From the NCBI RefSeq assembly GCF_020097835.1, contig NZ_CP083667.1, positions 248,001-312,000 on the forward strand: a DNA stretch of 64,000 nt. Reading direction: 5' to 3'. Each line of letters opens with the position of its first letter. The first letter of the stretch is position 1. The stretch is from Haloprofundus halobius. Lineage in GTDB: Archaea; Halobacteriota; Halobacteria; Halobacteriales; Haloferacaceae. A model generated the notes under the pieces. The model did not search any database. It was not told the DNA's origin and was given only the letters and a program-made list of their open reading frames with translations. Positions 16,557 to 25,159 of the stretch are shown here, piece by piece. Made by a program: the position numbers and the translations under genes.

Positions 16557-17606
16557 ATGGCGTGTTCAGTCGGGTTCGTCGGTGCGGGAGGGATCGCCTC
16601 GGTTCACTTGGAGACGTTGGACGCCGCGTTGGACGGCGGACTGACCGATTACGACGGTGGGACTATCGACGTGGAACTGACCGCTGTCGCCGACGTCGAC
16701 GAGACGCGAGCGAGGGAGGCGGCCGTTCCACGCGACGCCGCGGCGTACACCGACGGCGTGGAACTCGTCGAGTCGGAGTCGATCGACGCGCTCGTCGTCG
16801 CCGTCCCGCCGTTCGCTCACGGTGCGTACGAACGAACCGCGGCCGAGTACGGTGTCGACCTTTTCGTCGAGAAGCCGGTCGACCTGACGGCCGACGCGGC
16901 GCGCGAAACGGCCCACCGCATCGCTGATTCGGACGTCCTCGCGCAGGTCGGCTACGTCTGTCGCTACGCGGGGATAACCGAACGCGCGCTGGAACTGCTC
17001 GACGGCCGCCGCATCGGTCACATCGACAGCACGTACTGGGTTCCGCTTCCCGACACGCCGTGGTGGTCCGAACGGGCGAGGTCCGGCGGCCAGATACTCG
17101 AACAGTCGACGCACGTCTACGACCTGCACCGGTACCTCGTAGGGGAAGTAACCGCTGTGACGGGGAGCGGAACCGACGGACTGCTCGTCGACAGCGTCGA
17201 CTTTCAGGACGCGACGTCGGTGACGCTCGAGCACACGTCGGGCGCCGTCTCGCACGTCTCGTCGACGTGCGGGTCGCCCGACTCCCGGTTCGAGGTCAGA
17301 ATCGCCGCCGAGGACGCGTTTCTCGAACTCGACTACTTTGGTCACAGTCTCTCAGGTGTCGTCGACGGCGAGAGCGTCCGATTCGAGGCCGACGGCGACT
17401 GGTACCGCCGCGAGTTCGAGTCGTTCCTTCGTGCGACAGCACACGGAGAGGAAGTTGGGAGGGTTGATGCGGTACGCGCCGACGTTCGCTCGACGTACGA
17501 CGACGCGGTAGAGACGCTGGAACTGACACTCGCGGCACGTGAGGCCGCCGAAACGGGCGAAAATGTGGCGCTCGACGGATCGGACCGTGGGGGCTGCAGT
17601 CGGTGA
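16557..17606 (+). CDS. Gfo/Idh/MocA-family oxidoreductase
   Basis: A 349-residue enzyme with GFVGAGGIASVHLETL as Rossmann loop, EKP motif LFVEKPVDL, and the catalytic segment ILEQSTHVYDLHRYLVGE. Start at ATG 16557. Divergently paired with the tagatose-3-epimerase-like gene, a layout seen for oxidation plus isomerisation modules. It ends 55 bases before the ATPase gene of the sugar ABC operon, whose own promoter lies between. Confidence 0.87.
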   Translation: MACSVGFVGAGGIASVHLETLDAALDGGLTDYDGGTIDVELTAVADVDETRAREAAVPRDAAAYTDGVELVESESIDALVVAVPPFAHGAYERTAAEYGVDLFVEKPVDLTADAARETAHRIADSDVLAQVGYVCRYAGITERALELLDGRRIGHIDSTYWVPLPDTPWWSERARSGGQILEQSTHVYDLHRYLVGEVTAVTGSGTDGLLVDSVDFQDATSVTLEHTSGAVSHVSSTCGSPDSRFEVRIAAEDAFLELDYFGHSLSGVVDGESVRFEADGDWYRREFESFLRATAHGEEVGRVDAVRADVRSTYDDAVETLELTLAAREAAETGENVALDGSDRGGCSR

Positions 17607-17617
17607 AGTCACCCTGC

Positions 17618-17627
17618 AAATTTATTA
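17618..17627 (+). promoter_or_regulatory. TATA-like box for sugar ABC ATPase gene
   Basis: The tract aaatttatta lies about 40 bases before the ATG at 17662, allowing a short leader of about 14 bases. It is flanked by TGCAAATT (17615-17622) and TGCAATTC (17636-17643), a possible direct-repeat operator. Confidence 0.4.
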
Positions 17628-17661
17628 CGGTCTGTTGCAATTCGCCACGTAGTGAGTTCCC

Positions 17662-18798
17662 ATGGGTAAGCTAGACATCCGCAACCTCCGGAAAGTGTTC
17701 GCGGACGGAGACCAGTCGATCGTCGCGGTCGACGACTTGGACATCGACATCGACGACGGCGAGTTCCTCATCTTCGTCGGCCCCTCGGGCTGCGGGAAGT
17801 CGACGACGCTCCGTTGTATCGCCGGACTGGAGACGGTTACGGAGGGCGAGATACTGCTGAACGGCGACGATATCACGCACCAGCCGCCCACCGAACGCGA
17901 CATCGCGATGGTGTTCCAGAACTACGCGCTCTACCCCCACATGTCCGCTCGAAAGAACATCGGGTTCGGACTCAAGATGTCGACGGACATGTCGAAAACC
18001 GAGATCGAGCAGCGTGTGCAGGAGACGGCGGAGATGATGGGTATCGAGGAGTTGCTCGACAAGAAGCCGGGTGAGCTTTCCGGCGGCCAGCAACAGCGCG
18101 TCGCGCTGGGCCGCGCCATCGTCCGCGAACCCGAGGTGTTCCTGATGGACGAACCGCTCTCTAATCTAGACGCCAAGCTCCGGACGACGATGCGGACGGA
18201 GTTACAGAACCTCCAGCAGAACCTCGACATCACCACCATCTACGTCACGCACGACCAGACGGAGGCGATGACGATGGGCGACCGAATCGCCATCCTCGAC
18301 GGCGGCGAACTCCAACAGCTCGGCACGCCGCTGGAGTGTTACTACGAGCCCGCCAACCGATTCGTCGCCGGCTTCATCGGGTCGCCGTCGATGAACTTCT
18401 TCGAGGTGGAGTACAGAGACGGTACGCTCGTTCACGACGCGTTCCGGTACGATCTCTCGCAGGCGACGTGCGAGGAACTCACCGGATACGAAGGGGCGCT
18501 GACGCTGGGTATCCGGCCAGAGAGTATCGAAATCGTCGACGCGAGTGAGCCGAAATCGATTCAGGTGTCCGTCTCGGTGACGGAGCCGATGGGCGAGACG
18601 ACGTACGTCTACGTCGATATCGGCGACGAACGCTACACGGTGACGCTCGACGGCGAGCGGGTGGTCGAACCGGGTACGACGCTCGACATCGTCATCCCCG
18701 AGGAGAAGATGCACCTGTTCGACGCGGACACGGGCGAGACTATCAAATCGCGAAACGTCTCCACCGCCACGAACGTCGACGTCAACGCTCGCGCCTGA
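17662..18798 (+). CDS. Sugar ABC transporter ATP-binding protein (MalK/UgpC type)
   Basis: A 378-residue ATPase powering carbohydrate import at the inner membrane face. Walker A GPSGCGKST (about 40-48), Q-loop VFQNYALYPHM, signature LSGGQQQRVALGRA, Walker B VFLMDEPLSNLD and switch His in IYVTHDQTEAM. The last 130 residues form the MalK-type TOBE/regulatory domain. It leads a cluster with binding protein, two permeases and a small membrane protein, though the binding-protein gene has its own TATA box. A second MalK-type gene is at 44229-45359. Confidence 0.95.
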   Translation: MGKLDIRNLRKVFADGDQSIVAVDDLDIDIDDGEFLIFVGPSGCGKSTTLRCIAGLETVTEGEILLNGDDITHQPPTERDIAMVFQNYALYPHMSARKNIGFGLKMSTDMSKTEIEQRVQETAEMMGIEELLDKKPGELSGGQQQRVALGRAIVREPEVFLMDEPLSNLDAKLRTTMRTELQNLQQNLDITTIYVTHDQTEAMTMGDRIAILDGGELQQLGTPLECYYEPANRFVAGFIGSPSMNFFEVEYRDGTLVHDAFRYDLSQATCEELTGYEGALTLGIRPESIEIVDASEPKSIQVSVSVTEPMGETTYVYVDIGDERYTVTLDGERVVEPGTTLDIVIPEEKMHLFDADTGETIKSRNVSTATNVDVNARA

Positions 18799-18883
18799 AT
18801 ACGGTCGTCGTCCGCGGTGACGCGTTCGATTCGGTTCGGCCACTGGTGAGACTCGGTCGTGGTATGGTACAGCGCACCAAAGA

Positions 18884-18894
18884 TTTATTATATA
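18884..18894 (+). promoter_or_regulatory. TATA-like box for sugar-binding protein gene
   Basis: tttattatata lies 28-38 bases before the ATG at 18922, a strong archaeal TATA candidate. It implies extra transcription of the binding protein relative to the ATPase. Confidence 0.5.
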
Positions 18895-18921
18895 CCGTCT
18901 GTTTGTTCCTCTGAGGCTAGT

Positions 18922-20244
18922 ATGAGCAACAGAAATCTCACCCGGCGTAAGCTTCTCGCACTGACCGGTTCGATGGGCGCGGCGGGATTGGCTGGCTGTT
19001 CGAGCGGCGGTACCGGCGGCGGGAACGACAGCGGCGGCTCCGGTGACGGCAACGGTTCCGGTGGTGGTGGCGGCGGTGACGGCGGCAACGGCGATGGGTC
19101 GGCGACGTTCTGGGCGTGGAACGACCCCGGTCTCGCGCCGATTCGCGAGGACCAGGGCGAGGAGATCGCAGACCAGAGCGACGTGATCTCCGACGTCAGT
19201 TGGGAGTACTACCCCTTCGAGAACTACCTGGCGAAGGCGACGACGGCCATCCCGGCCGGCAACGCCCCCGACAGTCTGGCGCTGTCGGTGCTGTGGGTGC
19301 CGCGCTTCGCGGACCAGGGCGTCGCGTTGAACCTCGAAGAGAACGGGTTCGACCCCGACGACTACGTCGCGGCGGCGCGCCGCAACGCCAGCTTCGACGG
19401 GACGCTCTGGGCGGTGCCGTGGTACGCGGACTGCCGGCTCGTCGCCATCAACACGGCGATGTTCGAGGAGGCCGGACTGGAGATACCGGACCCCACTCAC
19501 CGTCCCAGTTGGGAGGAGTTCGGGTCGTGGATCGACGCGCTCGGCGAAGAGCACGGGAGCGCCTTCTCGATGTCGGCGGGCGAGGGGTTCGACTGCTTCG
19601 TGCTCTCGAACGGGGGCGGATACCTCAACGAGGACGGCACGGAGGCCATTATCAACAACGACGCCGCCATCGAGGCGGCGAACTACCTGCAGCCGAAGAT
19701 CGTCGAGGACGAGACGGTCATCGCACGCAACCCGGGCGGTACGGACGCCATCGAGGACGTCCTCGCCGGCGAGGCGGCGATGTGTTTCGCCGGGTCGTGG
19801 CACTACCCCCGTCTGCGCGACAGCGACCTCGACTGGCAGTACATGCCGTATCCGAGCGGCCCGCAGATAGACACGAGCCACACCTGGAGCGCGGGCGTCT
19901 TCTACACCATCCCGAGTCGCGGCGGCGCCGACCGGGAGATCGGCTTAGAGTGGCTGAACTACATCAACTCGAGTGAGGTCCAACAGGGCGTCACCGAGTC
20001 GATGGGCGGATTCCCCGGGCGTAAGGACGCCTACGAGACCGACGAGTTCACCCAGTTCATCGAGGACAACCCGAAACTGGAACCGGTCGCCCAGGAGATG
20101 GAGAACACGGTGCCGTTCCCCAGCCATCCCGAGGTGTCGAAGATGTGGGACAGCGTCCACACGCAGGCGCAGTCGATGTGGCAGGGTGAGGACCCGCAAC
20201 AGGCGCTCGACAAAGCGGCGCAGGACATCAACGCGCTCCTCTAA
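18922..20244 (+). CDS. Extracellular sugar-binding lipoprotein of ABC transporter
   Basis: A 440-residue cluster-1 solute-binding protein. The Tat signal has LTRRKLL at residues 5-11, and the lipobox LAGC puts the anchoring Cys near residue 26. A Gly/Ser/Asp-rich linker of about 35 residues follows, then the binding domain beginning near ATFWAWNDPG. Segments such as LWAVPWYADCRLVAIN and AAMCFAGSWHYP are typical of sugar-binding proteins. Start ATG 18922 follows the TATA box at 18884. Two bases separate its stop from the first permease. Ligand unknown; the downstream M81 and creatininase genes hint at an unusual sugar conjugate. Confidence 0.93.
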   Translation: MSNRNLTRRKLLALTGSMGAAGLAGCSSGGTGGGNDSGGSGDGNGSGGGGGGDGGNGDGSATFWAWNDPGLAPIREDQGEEIADQSDVISDVSWEYYPFENYLAKATTAIPAGNAPDSLALSVLWVPRFADQGVALNLEENGFDPDDYVAAARRNASFDGTLWAVPWYADCRLVAINTAMFEEAGLEIPDPTHRPSWEEFGSWIDALGEEHGSAFSMSAGEGFDCFVLSNGGGYLNEDGTEAIINNDAAIEAANYLQPKIVEDETVIARNPGGTDAIEDVLAGEAAMCFAGSWHYPRLRDSDLDWQYMPYPSGPQIDTSHTWSAGVFYTIPSRGGADREIGLEWLNYINSSEVQQGVTESMGGFPGRKDAYETDEFTQFIEDNPKLEPVAQEMENTVPFPSHPEVSKMWDSVHTQAQSMWQGEDPQQALDKAAQDINALL

Positions 20245-20246
20245 CA

Positions 20247-21185
20247 ATGGCGCAGTCACAAGGGTTACAGCGCGTCCGTCGTCGTTTCAGCGGATACATC
20301 TCCGACGCCGACGTCAGAAACTCCGACACTGACCTCTCGTGGTACGCCCTCGTCTTACCGAAGGCGATACTCTTCGCCGCGATACTGCTCGTGCCGTTCA
20401 TCGGCGCGTTCTACATCAGCCTCCACGAGTGGGCGCCCTTGGCGCAGGAGCACCCGTTCGTCGGCCTCGACAACTACGTTCGACTGTTCAACGACCCCAT
20501 CTTCTGGAACGCCATCATCAACACCGCCGGCTACAGTTTCGCGCTGCTCGTCTTCGACGTGCCCATCGCGCTGGGACTGGCGCTGCTGTTGAACATGAAT
20601 CTCCGGGGGACGAAGTTCTACTCGGCGGCGATATTCCTCCCCGTCGTGACCTCGTGGGTCGTCGTCTCGCTCATCTGGACGTGGCTCTACAACCCCGAAT
20701 ACGGGCTGTTGAACACCATTATCGGGTCGTTCGGACTCCCTCGACTGGCGTGGCTCCAGAGTTCGGACACGGCGCTGGCGTCCATCGCACTGATGAGCGT
20801 CTGGAAACACATCGGCTTCAACATGGTCATCTTCCTGGCCGGACTGAAGGGAATCCCGGACGACTTCTACGAGGCGGCCATCGTCGACGGCGCGAACCGC
20901 TGGGAGCGGTTCCGTTACATCACGTTGCCGCTTCTGAAGCCGACGACGTTCTTCGTGTTCATCGTGACGCTCATCTTCTCGTTCCGCGTCTACACGCAGG
21001 TGTACGTGATGACGCAGGGCGGCCCGGTACGGTCGACGTACACCATCGTCTACTACTTCTGGCAGGCCGGCTTCCAGCAGTTCGAGATGGGGTACGCCAG
21101 CGCCATCGCCGTCGTGCTGTTCCTCATCGTCTTCGGACTGAGCATCCTCCAGCAGCGCACGTGGGGTGACGACGTTGAGTACTGA
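20247..21185 (+). CDS. Sugar ABC transporter permease (MalF type)
   Basis: A 312-residue membrane protein with six predicted helices. It starts after a short cytoplasmic tail and carries the EAA loop FYEAAIVDGANRWERFRYIT that docks onto the ATPase. Stop overlaps the start of the next permease by 20 bases. Belongs to the operon 17662-22284. Confidence 0.94.
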   Translation: MAQSQGLQRVRRRFSGYISDADVRNSDTDLSWYALVLPKAILFAAILLVPFIGAFYISLHEWAPLAQEHPFVGLDNYVRLFNDPIFWNAIINTAGYSFALLVFDVPIALGLALLLNMNLRGTKFYSAAIFLPVVTSWVVVSLIWTWLYNPEYGLLNTIIGSFGLPRLAWLQSSDTALASIALMSVWKHIGFNMVIFLAGLKGIPDDFYEAAIVDGANRWERFRYITLPLLKPTTFFVFIVTLIFSFRVYTQVYVMTQGGPVRSTYTIVYYFWQAGFQQFEMGYASAIAVVLFLIVFGLSILQQRTWGDDVEY

Positions 21186-22056
21186 CGAACTCGAGTTCGA
21201 CGACGGCCGGCCGACGGTCGAACACGAGGGGTCGTGGTACGACACGCTCGCGAAAGGCGTCGCCCACCTCATCTTGCTCACTGCGAGCGCCGTCATGACG
21301 ATCCCGTTCATCTGGGCGTTCTTCACCTCGTTGAAGCCCGAGAACGAGATATTCACCACCATCAAGCAGATCATTCCGTCGGACCCGACGTTCATCAACT
21401 ACGTCAACGTCTGGATGCAGAACCCGCTCGACCGGTGGATACTCAACAGTCTCATCCTCGCGGTCGGCGTCGTGTTCTTCACGCTGCTTCTGGACACGCT
21501 CGCGGGCTACGCGCTCGCGAAGGGCGAGTTCAAGGGGAAGTCGCTCGTGTACACGCTCGTCATCGGGACGCTCGTAATCCCGCCGCAGGTGGTGCTGGTG
21601 CCGCTGTACCTGGAGATGAACGCCATCAACTGGTCGAACACGTACTGGGCCATCATGGTACTGTACATCGCCAACCCGTTCGGGACGTTCATGATGCGGC
21701 AGTTCTTCCTCGGCATCCCCGACTCGCTCATCGAGGCGGCGCGGATGGACGGGTGTAGCACGTTCCAGATCTACACGCGCATCATGCTGCCGCTGGCAAA
21801 ACCCGCGCTGTCGTCGCTCGGTGTGTTCACGTTCATCTTCGTCTGGGGGGCGTTCCTCTGGCCGCTGGTCATCCTCAACGACTCGGCGATGTACCCCCTT
21901 CAGGTCGGCATCGGCCTGCTCACCGGACGCTACGGTTCGCAGTGGGGGCAACTGCTGGCGGCGGTCATCCTGGCGGCCCTGCCCGTCATCGCGGCGTACC
22001 TGCTCGCCCAGCGGACGTTCATGGAGGGTATCGCCCTCACGGGGGGGAAAGGGTAG
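21166..22056 (+). CDS. Sugar ABC transporter permease (MalG type)
   Basis: A 296-residue permease with six helices and the EAA loop region LIEAARMDGCSTFQIYTRIM. The GTG start at 21166 overlaps the upstream permease; a TTG at 21175 would be a shorter alternative. The stop codon is directly followed by the ATG of a small membrane protein, showing tight coupling. Confidence 0.93.
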   Translation: MTTLSTDELEFDDGRPTVEHEGSWYDTLAKGVAHLILLTASAVMTIPFIWAFFTSLKPENEIFTTIKQIIPSDPTFINYVNVWMQNPLDRWILNSLILAVGVVFFTLLLDTLAGYALAKGEFKGKSLVYTLVIGTLVIPPQVVLVPLYLEMNAINWSNTYWAIMVLYIANPFGTFMMRQFFLGIPDSLIEAARMDGCSTFQIYTRIMLPLAKPALSSLGVFTFIFVWGAFLWPLVILNDSAMYPLQVGIGLLTGRYGSQWGQLLAAVILAALPVIAAYLLAQRTFMEGIALTGGKG

Positions 22057-22284
22057 ATGTTGCCCGACGTTCCCTCTCTCGTGTTGCGCCTCGGCTACTC
22101 CGGACAGAACGAGCCCATCGTCGGAGGTGCGCTCGTCTTCCTCGTCGCCGCTATCGGCGTCCTCTACCTGTCGTTCGTTCGCGACGAGATGGACGCCGGA
22201 CCGATGATGAAGATAGGGGGGATCCTCCTGTTGGGACTGGCGCTGCTCGCGTATTTCTGGCCGATGCGGCCGTGGCCGCACTGA
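22057..22284 (+). CDS. Small two-helix membrane protein in sugar ABC operon
   Basis: A 75-residue protein starting on the base after the permease stop. Two hydrophobic segments (about residues 20-40 and 52-70) flank a charged loop with FVRDEMDAGPMMK. I do not recognise a family. Its zero-base spacing to the MalG-type gene argues that it is translated and functions with the transporter, perhaps as an accessory subunit or stabiliser. No equivalent appears in the second ABC set at 44229-48834. Confidence 0.65.
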   Translation: MLPDVPSLVLRLGYSGQNEPIVGGALVFLVAAIGVLYLSFVRDEMDAGPMMKIGGILLLGLALLAYFWPMRPWPH

Positions 22285-22420
22285 GCGTCCGACGCACACC
22301 GTTCGGCCGTCTCTCCGTTCCCGTCTTTCGACTCCCGAAGCGTCGCACCACCGAATTCGAACGACCGCTCACGAGCGACGCGAGGGAACACTCATAACGC
22401 CGCGTCACACAGTACCTGCC

Positions 22421-23896
22421 ATGCGAATCGCAGTCGGCGCTGTGAGCCACGAAACCAACACGTTCGCCGAGGGGACGACCGGACTCGGGACGTTCTCGAC
22501 CGCCACCGGTAGCGAACTCCTGGAGACGGACGCGGTCGGACGGTCGCTCGGCGGTATCGTCGAGACGCTCGAAGACGAGGCCGAGGACGTCGAGATACTG
22601 CCGACGGTCGGCGCGAGCGCGCTCCCCGCACCCACCGTCGAGGCGGAGGCGTTCGAGTGGATGAAACGCGAACTGTTCGACCGACTCGACGGCGAACCCG
22701 TCGACGGCGTCTGTCTGGATCTCCACGGTTCGATGTTCGTCGAGGGCGACCCCGACCCCGAAGGTGCACTCCTCGCGGGGGTTCGCGACCGCGTCGGTTC
22801 CGAGGTGCCGATAACCGCGGCGCTGGACATGCACGCGACGATAACTGAACGGATGGTCGACTCGCTCGACGGCGTCGCGGGCTATCGCACCGCTCCACAC
22901 ACCGACGTGGCGGAGACGGGCATCCGAGCGGCGAACCTGTTGCTCGACGCCGTTCGCGGCGAGAAATCGCTCAGTCTCGGCTGGAAACGACTGCCGATGC
23001 TCTTAGCCGGCGAACAGTCGGAGTCGGAGGCCGAACCGATGCGCACGCTTGTCGGTCTACTCCGCGAGGCGGACCGGGCCGACGGCGTCTACGACGCCAA
23101 CTACTTTCTGGGCTTTCCGTGGGCCGACAACCCCCACGCGGGGTGTCACGCGCTCGTGACCGGCGACGCGTCGGCGGCGTCCGTCGTCGACGAGACGGCG
23201 ACGGACCTCGCGAGGGAGTTCTGGCGGCGGCGCGAGACGTTCGGCTTCACGACCGAGGCATACACCCCGACGACGGCGCTCGACGAGGCCGCCGGAACCC
23301 ACGCGCGGCCGGTCGTCGTCGCCGACACGGGCGACATCCCCGGCGCGGGCGCGGGCGAGAACACGACGAACCTCCTCGCGGCGATGCTCGACCGGACCGA
23401 CCTCGGAACGCCGCTGTTCGCCGTCGTCGCCGACGCCGACAGCTACGACCGCTGCCGCACGGCGGGCGAAGGGGCGACCGTCTCGCTCGAACTCGGCCGC
23501 GACTATCCGAGCGGAGCGCCGCTGGAACTCGCCGAAGCAGTCGTCGAGCGGCTCTACGATGCCGGCGGCGACGGCGATGGCACCGGTGACGGTGACGACA
23601 CCGACGACGGAGTCGCGCTCGTGTCGCTCGACGGCGCGGACGTCGTCGTCAGCGAGCGTCGGACGAACGTCCACCGCGACCCGGCGTTTCTGCGGCGACT
23701 CGGCGTCGACCCGGACGCACGCGAGGTAGTCGTCCTGAAGAGCGGGTATCTGAGCCCGGCGTGGAAAACAGTCGCGGCACGGCGGCTGTTCGCGCTGACG
23801 CCCGGCGAGACGAACCAGCGACTCGTCGATCTACCGTACGAGCGGGTTCCGCGACCCATCTATCCGCTCGACGAGGACGCGACGTGGTCGGCGTAA
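22421..23896 (+). CDS. M81-family metallopeptidase (MlrC-like)
   Basis: A 491-residue protein of the MlrC/M81 family, zinc enzymes best known from microcystin-linear peptide cleavage, but mostly of unknown substrate. The N-terminus AVGAVSHETNTFAEG is diagnostic. Metal-site motifs DLHGSMF, DMHAT and HTDVAETG follow, then the C-terminal MlrC domain with VVVADTGDIPGAGAGENTT. A short acidic insert, GGDGDGTGDGDDTDDG, lies near residue 385. It follows the ABC operon on the same strand after 136 bases and precedes the enolase-superfamily and creatininase genes, suggesting one pathway that hydrolyses an amide-like bond in the imported compound. Confidence 0.88.
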   Translation: MRIAVGAVSHETNTFAEGTTGLGTFSTATGSELLETDAVGRSLGGIVETLEDEAEDVEILPTVGASALPAPTVEAEAFEWMKRELFDRLDGEPVDGVCLDLHGSMFVEGDPDPEGALLAGVRDRVGSEVPITAALDMHATITERMVDSLDGVAGYRTAPHTDVAETGIRAANLLLDAVRGEKSLSLGWKRLPMLLAGEQSESEAEPMRTLVGLLREADRADGVYDANYFLGFPWADNPHAGCHALVTGDASAASVVDETATDLAREFWRRRETFGFTTEAYTPTTALDEAAGTHARPVVVADTGDIPGAGAGENTTNLLAAMLDRTDLGTPLFAVVADADSYDRCRTAGEGATVSLELGRDYPSGAPLELAEAVVERLYDAGGDGDGTGDGDDTDDGVALVSLDGADVVVSERRTNVHRDPAFLRRLGVDPDAREVVVLKSGYLSPAWKTVAARRLFALTPGETNQRLVDLPYERVPRPIYPLDEDATWSA

Positions 23897-23986
23897 CGCC
23901 GCGCTAGGCGCACAGGACCCGAGACTCGTCACCGCCGTCGTCGTCGCCCCCGATGATTTTATCCGGGGTGTAGTCGATACGCCGGT

Positions 23987-25159
23987 ATGGAGATAACCGG
24001 ACTGCAAGCGTACGCCGTAGACGTGCCGCTCGTCCCCTTCGAGGACGGCGGTGTCGCGCCGTACGTGACGAACCACAACTCCCTGGAGCGCATGACCCGC
24101 GTGCTCGTCCGCGTCGACACCGACGAGGGTGTCTCCGGGTGGGGCGAGATGCGCGTCTTCCTCACGCCGGAGGCGACCGTCTCGGTGCTCGAAGACGGCA
24201 TCGAACCGTTCGTCGTCGGTCGCTCGCCGTTCGAGGTCGAGACGTTCCGTCGGCAGGTGTTCATCGAGTACGCCAACGCCGACCTCTTCTTCGCGCCCGT
24301 AGAAGTCGCCTGCTGGGACATCGTCGGGAAGGTGCTCGACAGGCCGGTGTACGAGCTACTCGGTGGGTGGACCGCGCCCGGGCAGACCGAGACGCGCCAC
24401 CGCGAACACCAGGGCGAGTACGCCGCCGAGCGTGACAACCGAACGGTCGAGGTGGCATACTGCCTCGGCATCCTCCCACCCGAGGAGTCCGCCGAACGCG
24501 CCGTCGAGGTTCGGGACGCGGGCCACTCGGTACTGAAGACGAAGGCCGGTCGCGACTGGCGCGACGACGTCGAGCGCGTGCTGGCGATGCACGACGCAGT
24601 CGGTGGCGACCTCCTGTTTCGCCTCGACCCGAACCAGGGATGGACCGTCGACGAGGCCGTTCGGGTCGGGGCGACACTCGCAGACGCCGGTGTCTACCTC
24701 CAGTATCTCGAACAGCCGATTCGCGTCGACGCCCACCGGACGCTCGCGTCGTTGCAGGCGCGCACGTGGCAACCGATTGCGCCGAACGAGGACACCTACG
24801 CTCCCCACAACCTCCGCCGTCTGATCGAGGCCGGCGCGATGGACGTCGCCGTTCTCGATCTGACGCCCGCCGGCGGCCTCTCCGGACTCCGACAGCAGGT
24901 CGCCCTCGTCGAGGACGCCGGAATCCCGGCGACGCACCACTGTGCGTTCGACCTGGGCATCCGGACCGCGGCGATTCTCCACGCCGCGTACGGGCTACCG
25001 GGGCTGACGCTCCCGCCGGATTCGGTGTACGGCGGCTGGGAGACCGACGTGGTTCGAGAGCCGTTCGAGATAACCGACGGCGCGCTGACCGTGCCACAGT
25101 CACCCGGACTGGGCGTCGACGTCGACGAACGCGTCGTCGAGGAGTACCGCATCGAATGA
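23987..25159 (+). CDS. Enolase-superfamily mandelate racemase/muconate-lactonizing type enzyme
   Basis: A 390-residue enzyme with the N-terminal capping domain and the TIM-type barrel. The KxK acid/base motif appears as LKTKAG near residue 182. Metal ligands are expected in FRLDPNQGW and YLEQPI, with a further acidic position in APNEDTY and a His in ATHHCAFDLG. The pattern fits the MLE-like branch (racemase, epimerase or dehydratase) and not galactonate dehydratase, which is separately encoded at 52398. Its stop overlaps the creatininase-family start by ATGA, so the two are translationally coupled. Confidence 0.85.
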   Translation: MEITGLQAYAVDVPLVPFEDGGVAPYVTNHNSLERMTRVLVRVDTDEGVSGWGEMRVFLTPEATVSVLEDGIEPFVVGRSPFEVETFRRQVFIEYANADLFFAPVEVACWDIVGKVLDRPVYELLGGWTAPGQTETRHREHQGEYAAERDNRTVEVAYCLGILPPEESAERAVEVRDAGHSVLKTKAGRDWRDDVERVLAMHDAVGGDLLFRLDPNQGWTVDEAVRVGATLADAGVYLQYLEQPIRVDAHRTLASLQARTWQPIAPNEDTYAPHNLRRLIEAGAMDVAVLDLTPAGGLSGLRQQVALVEDAGIPATHHCAFDLGIRTAAILHAAYGLPGLTLPPDSVYGGWETDVVREPFEITDGALTVPQSPGLGVDVDERVVEEYRIE

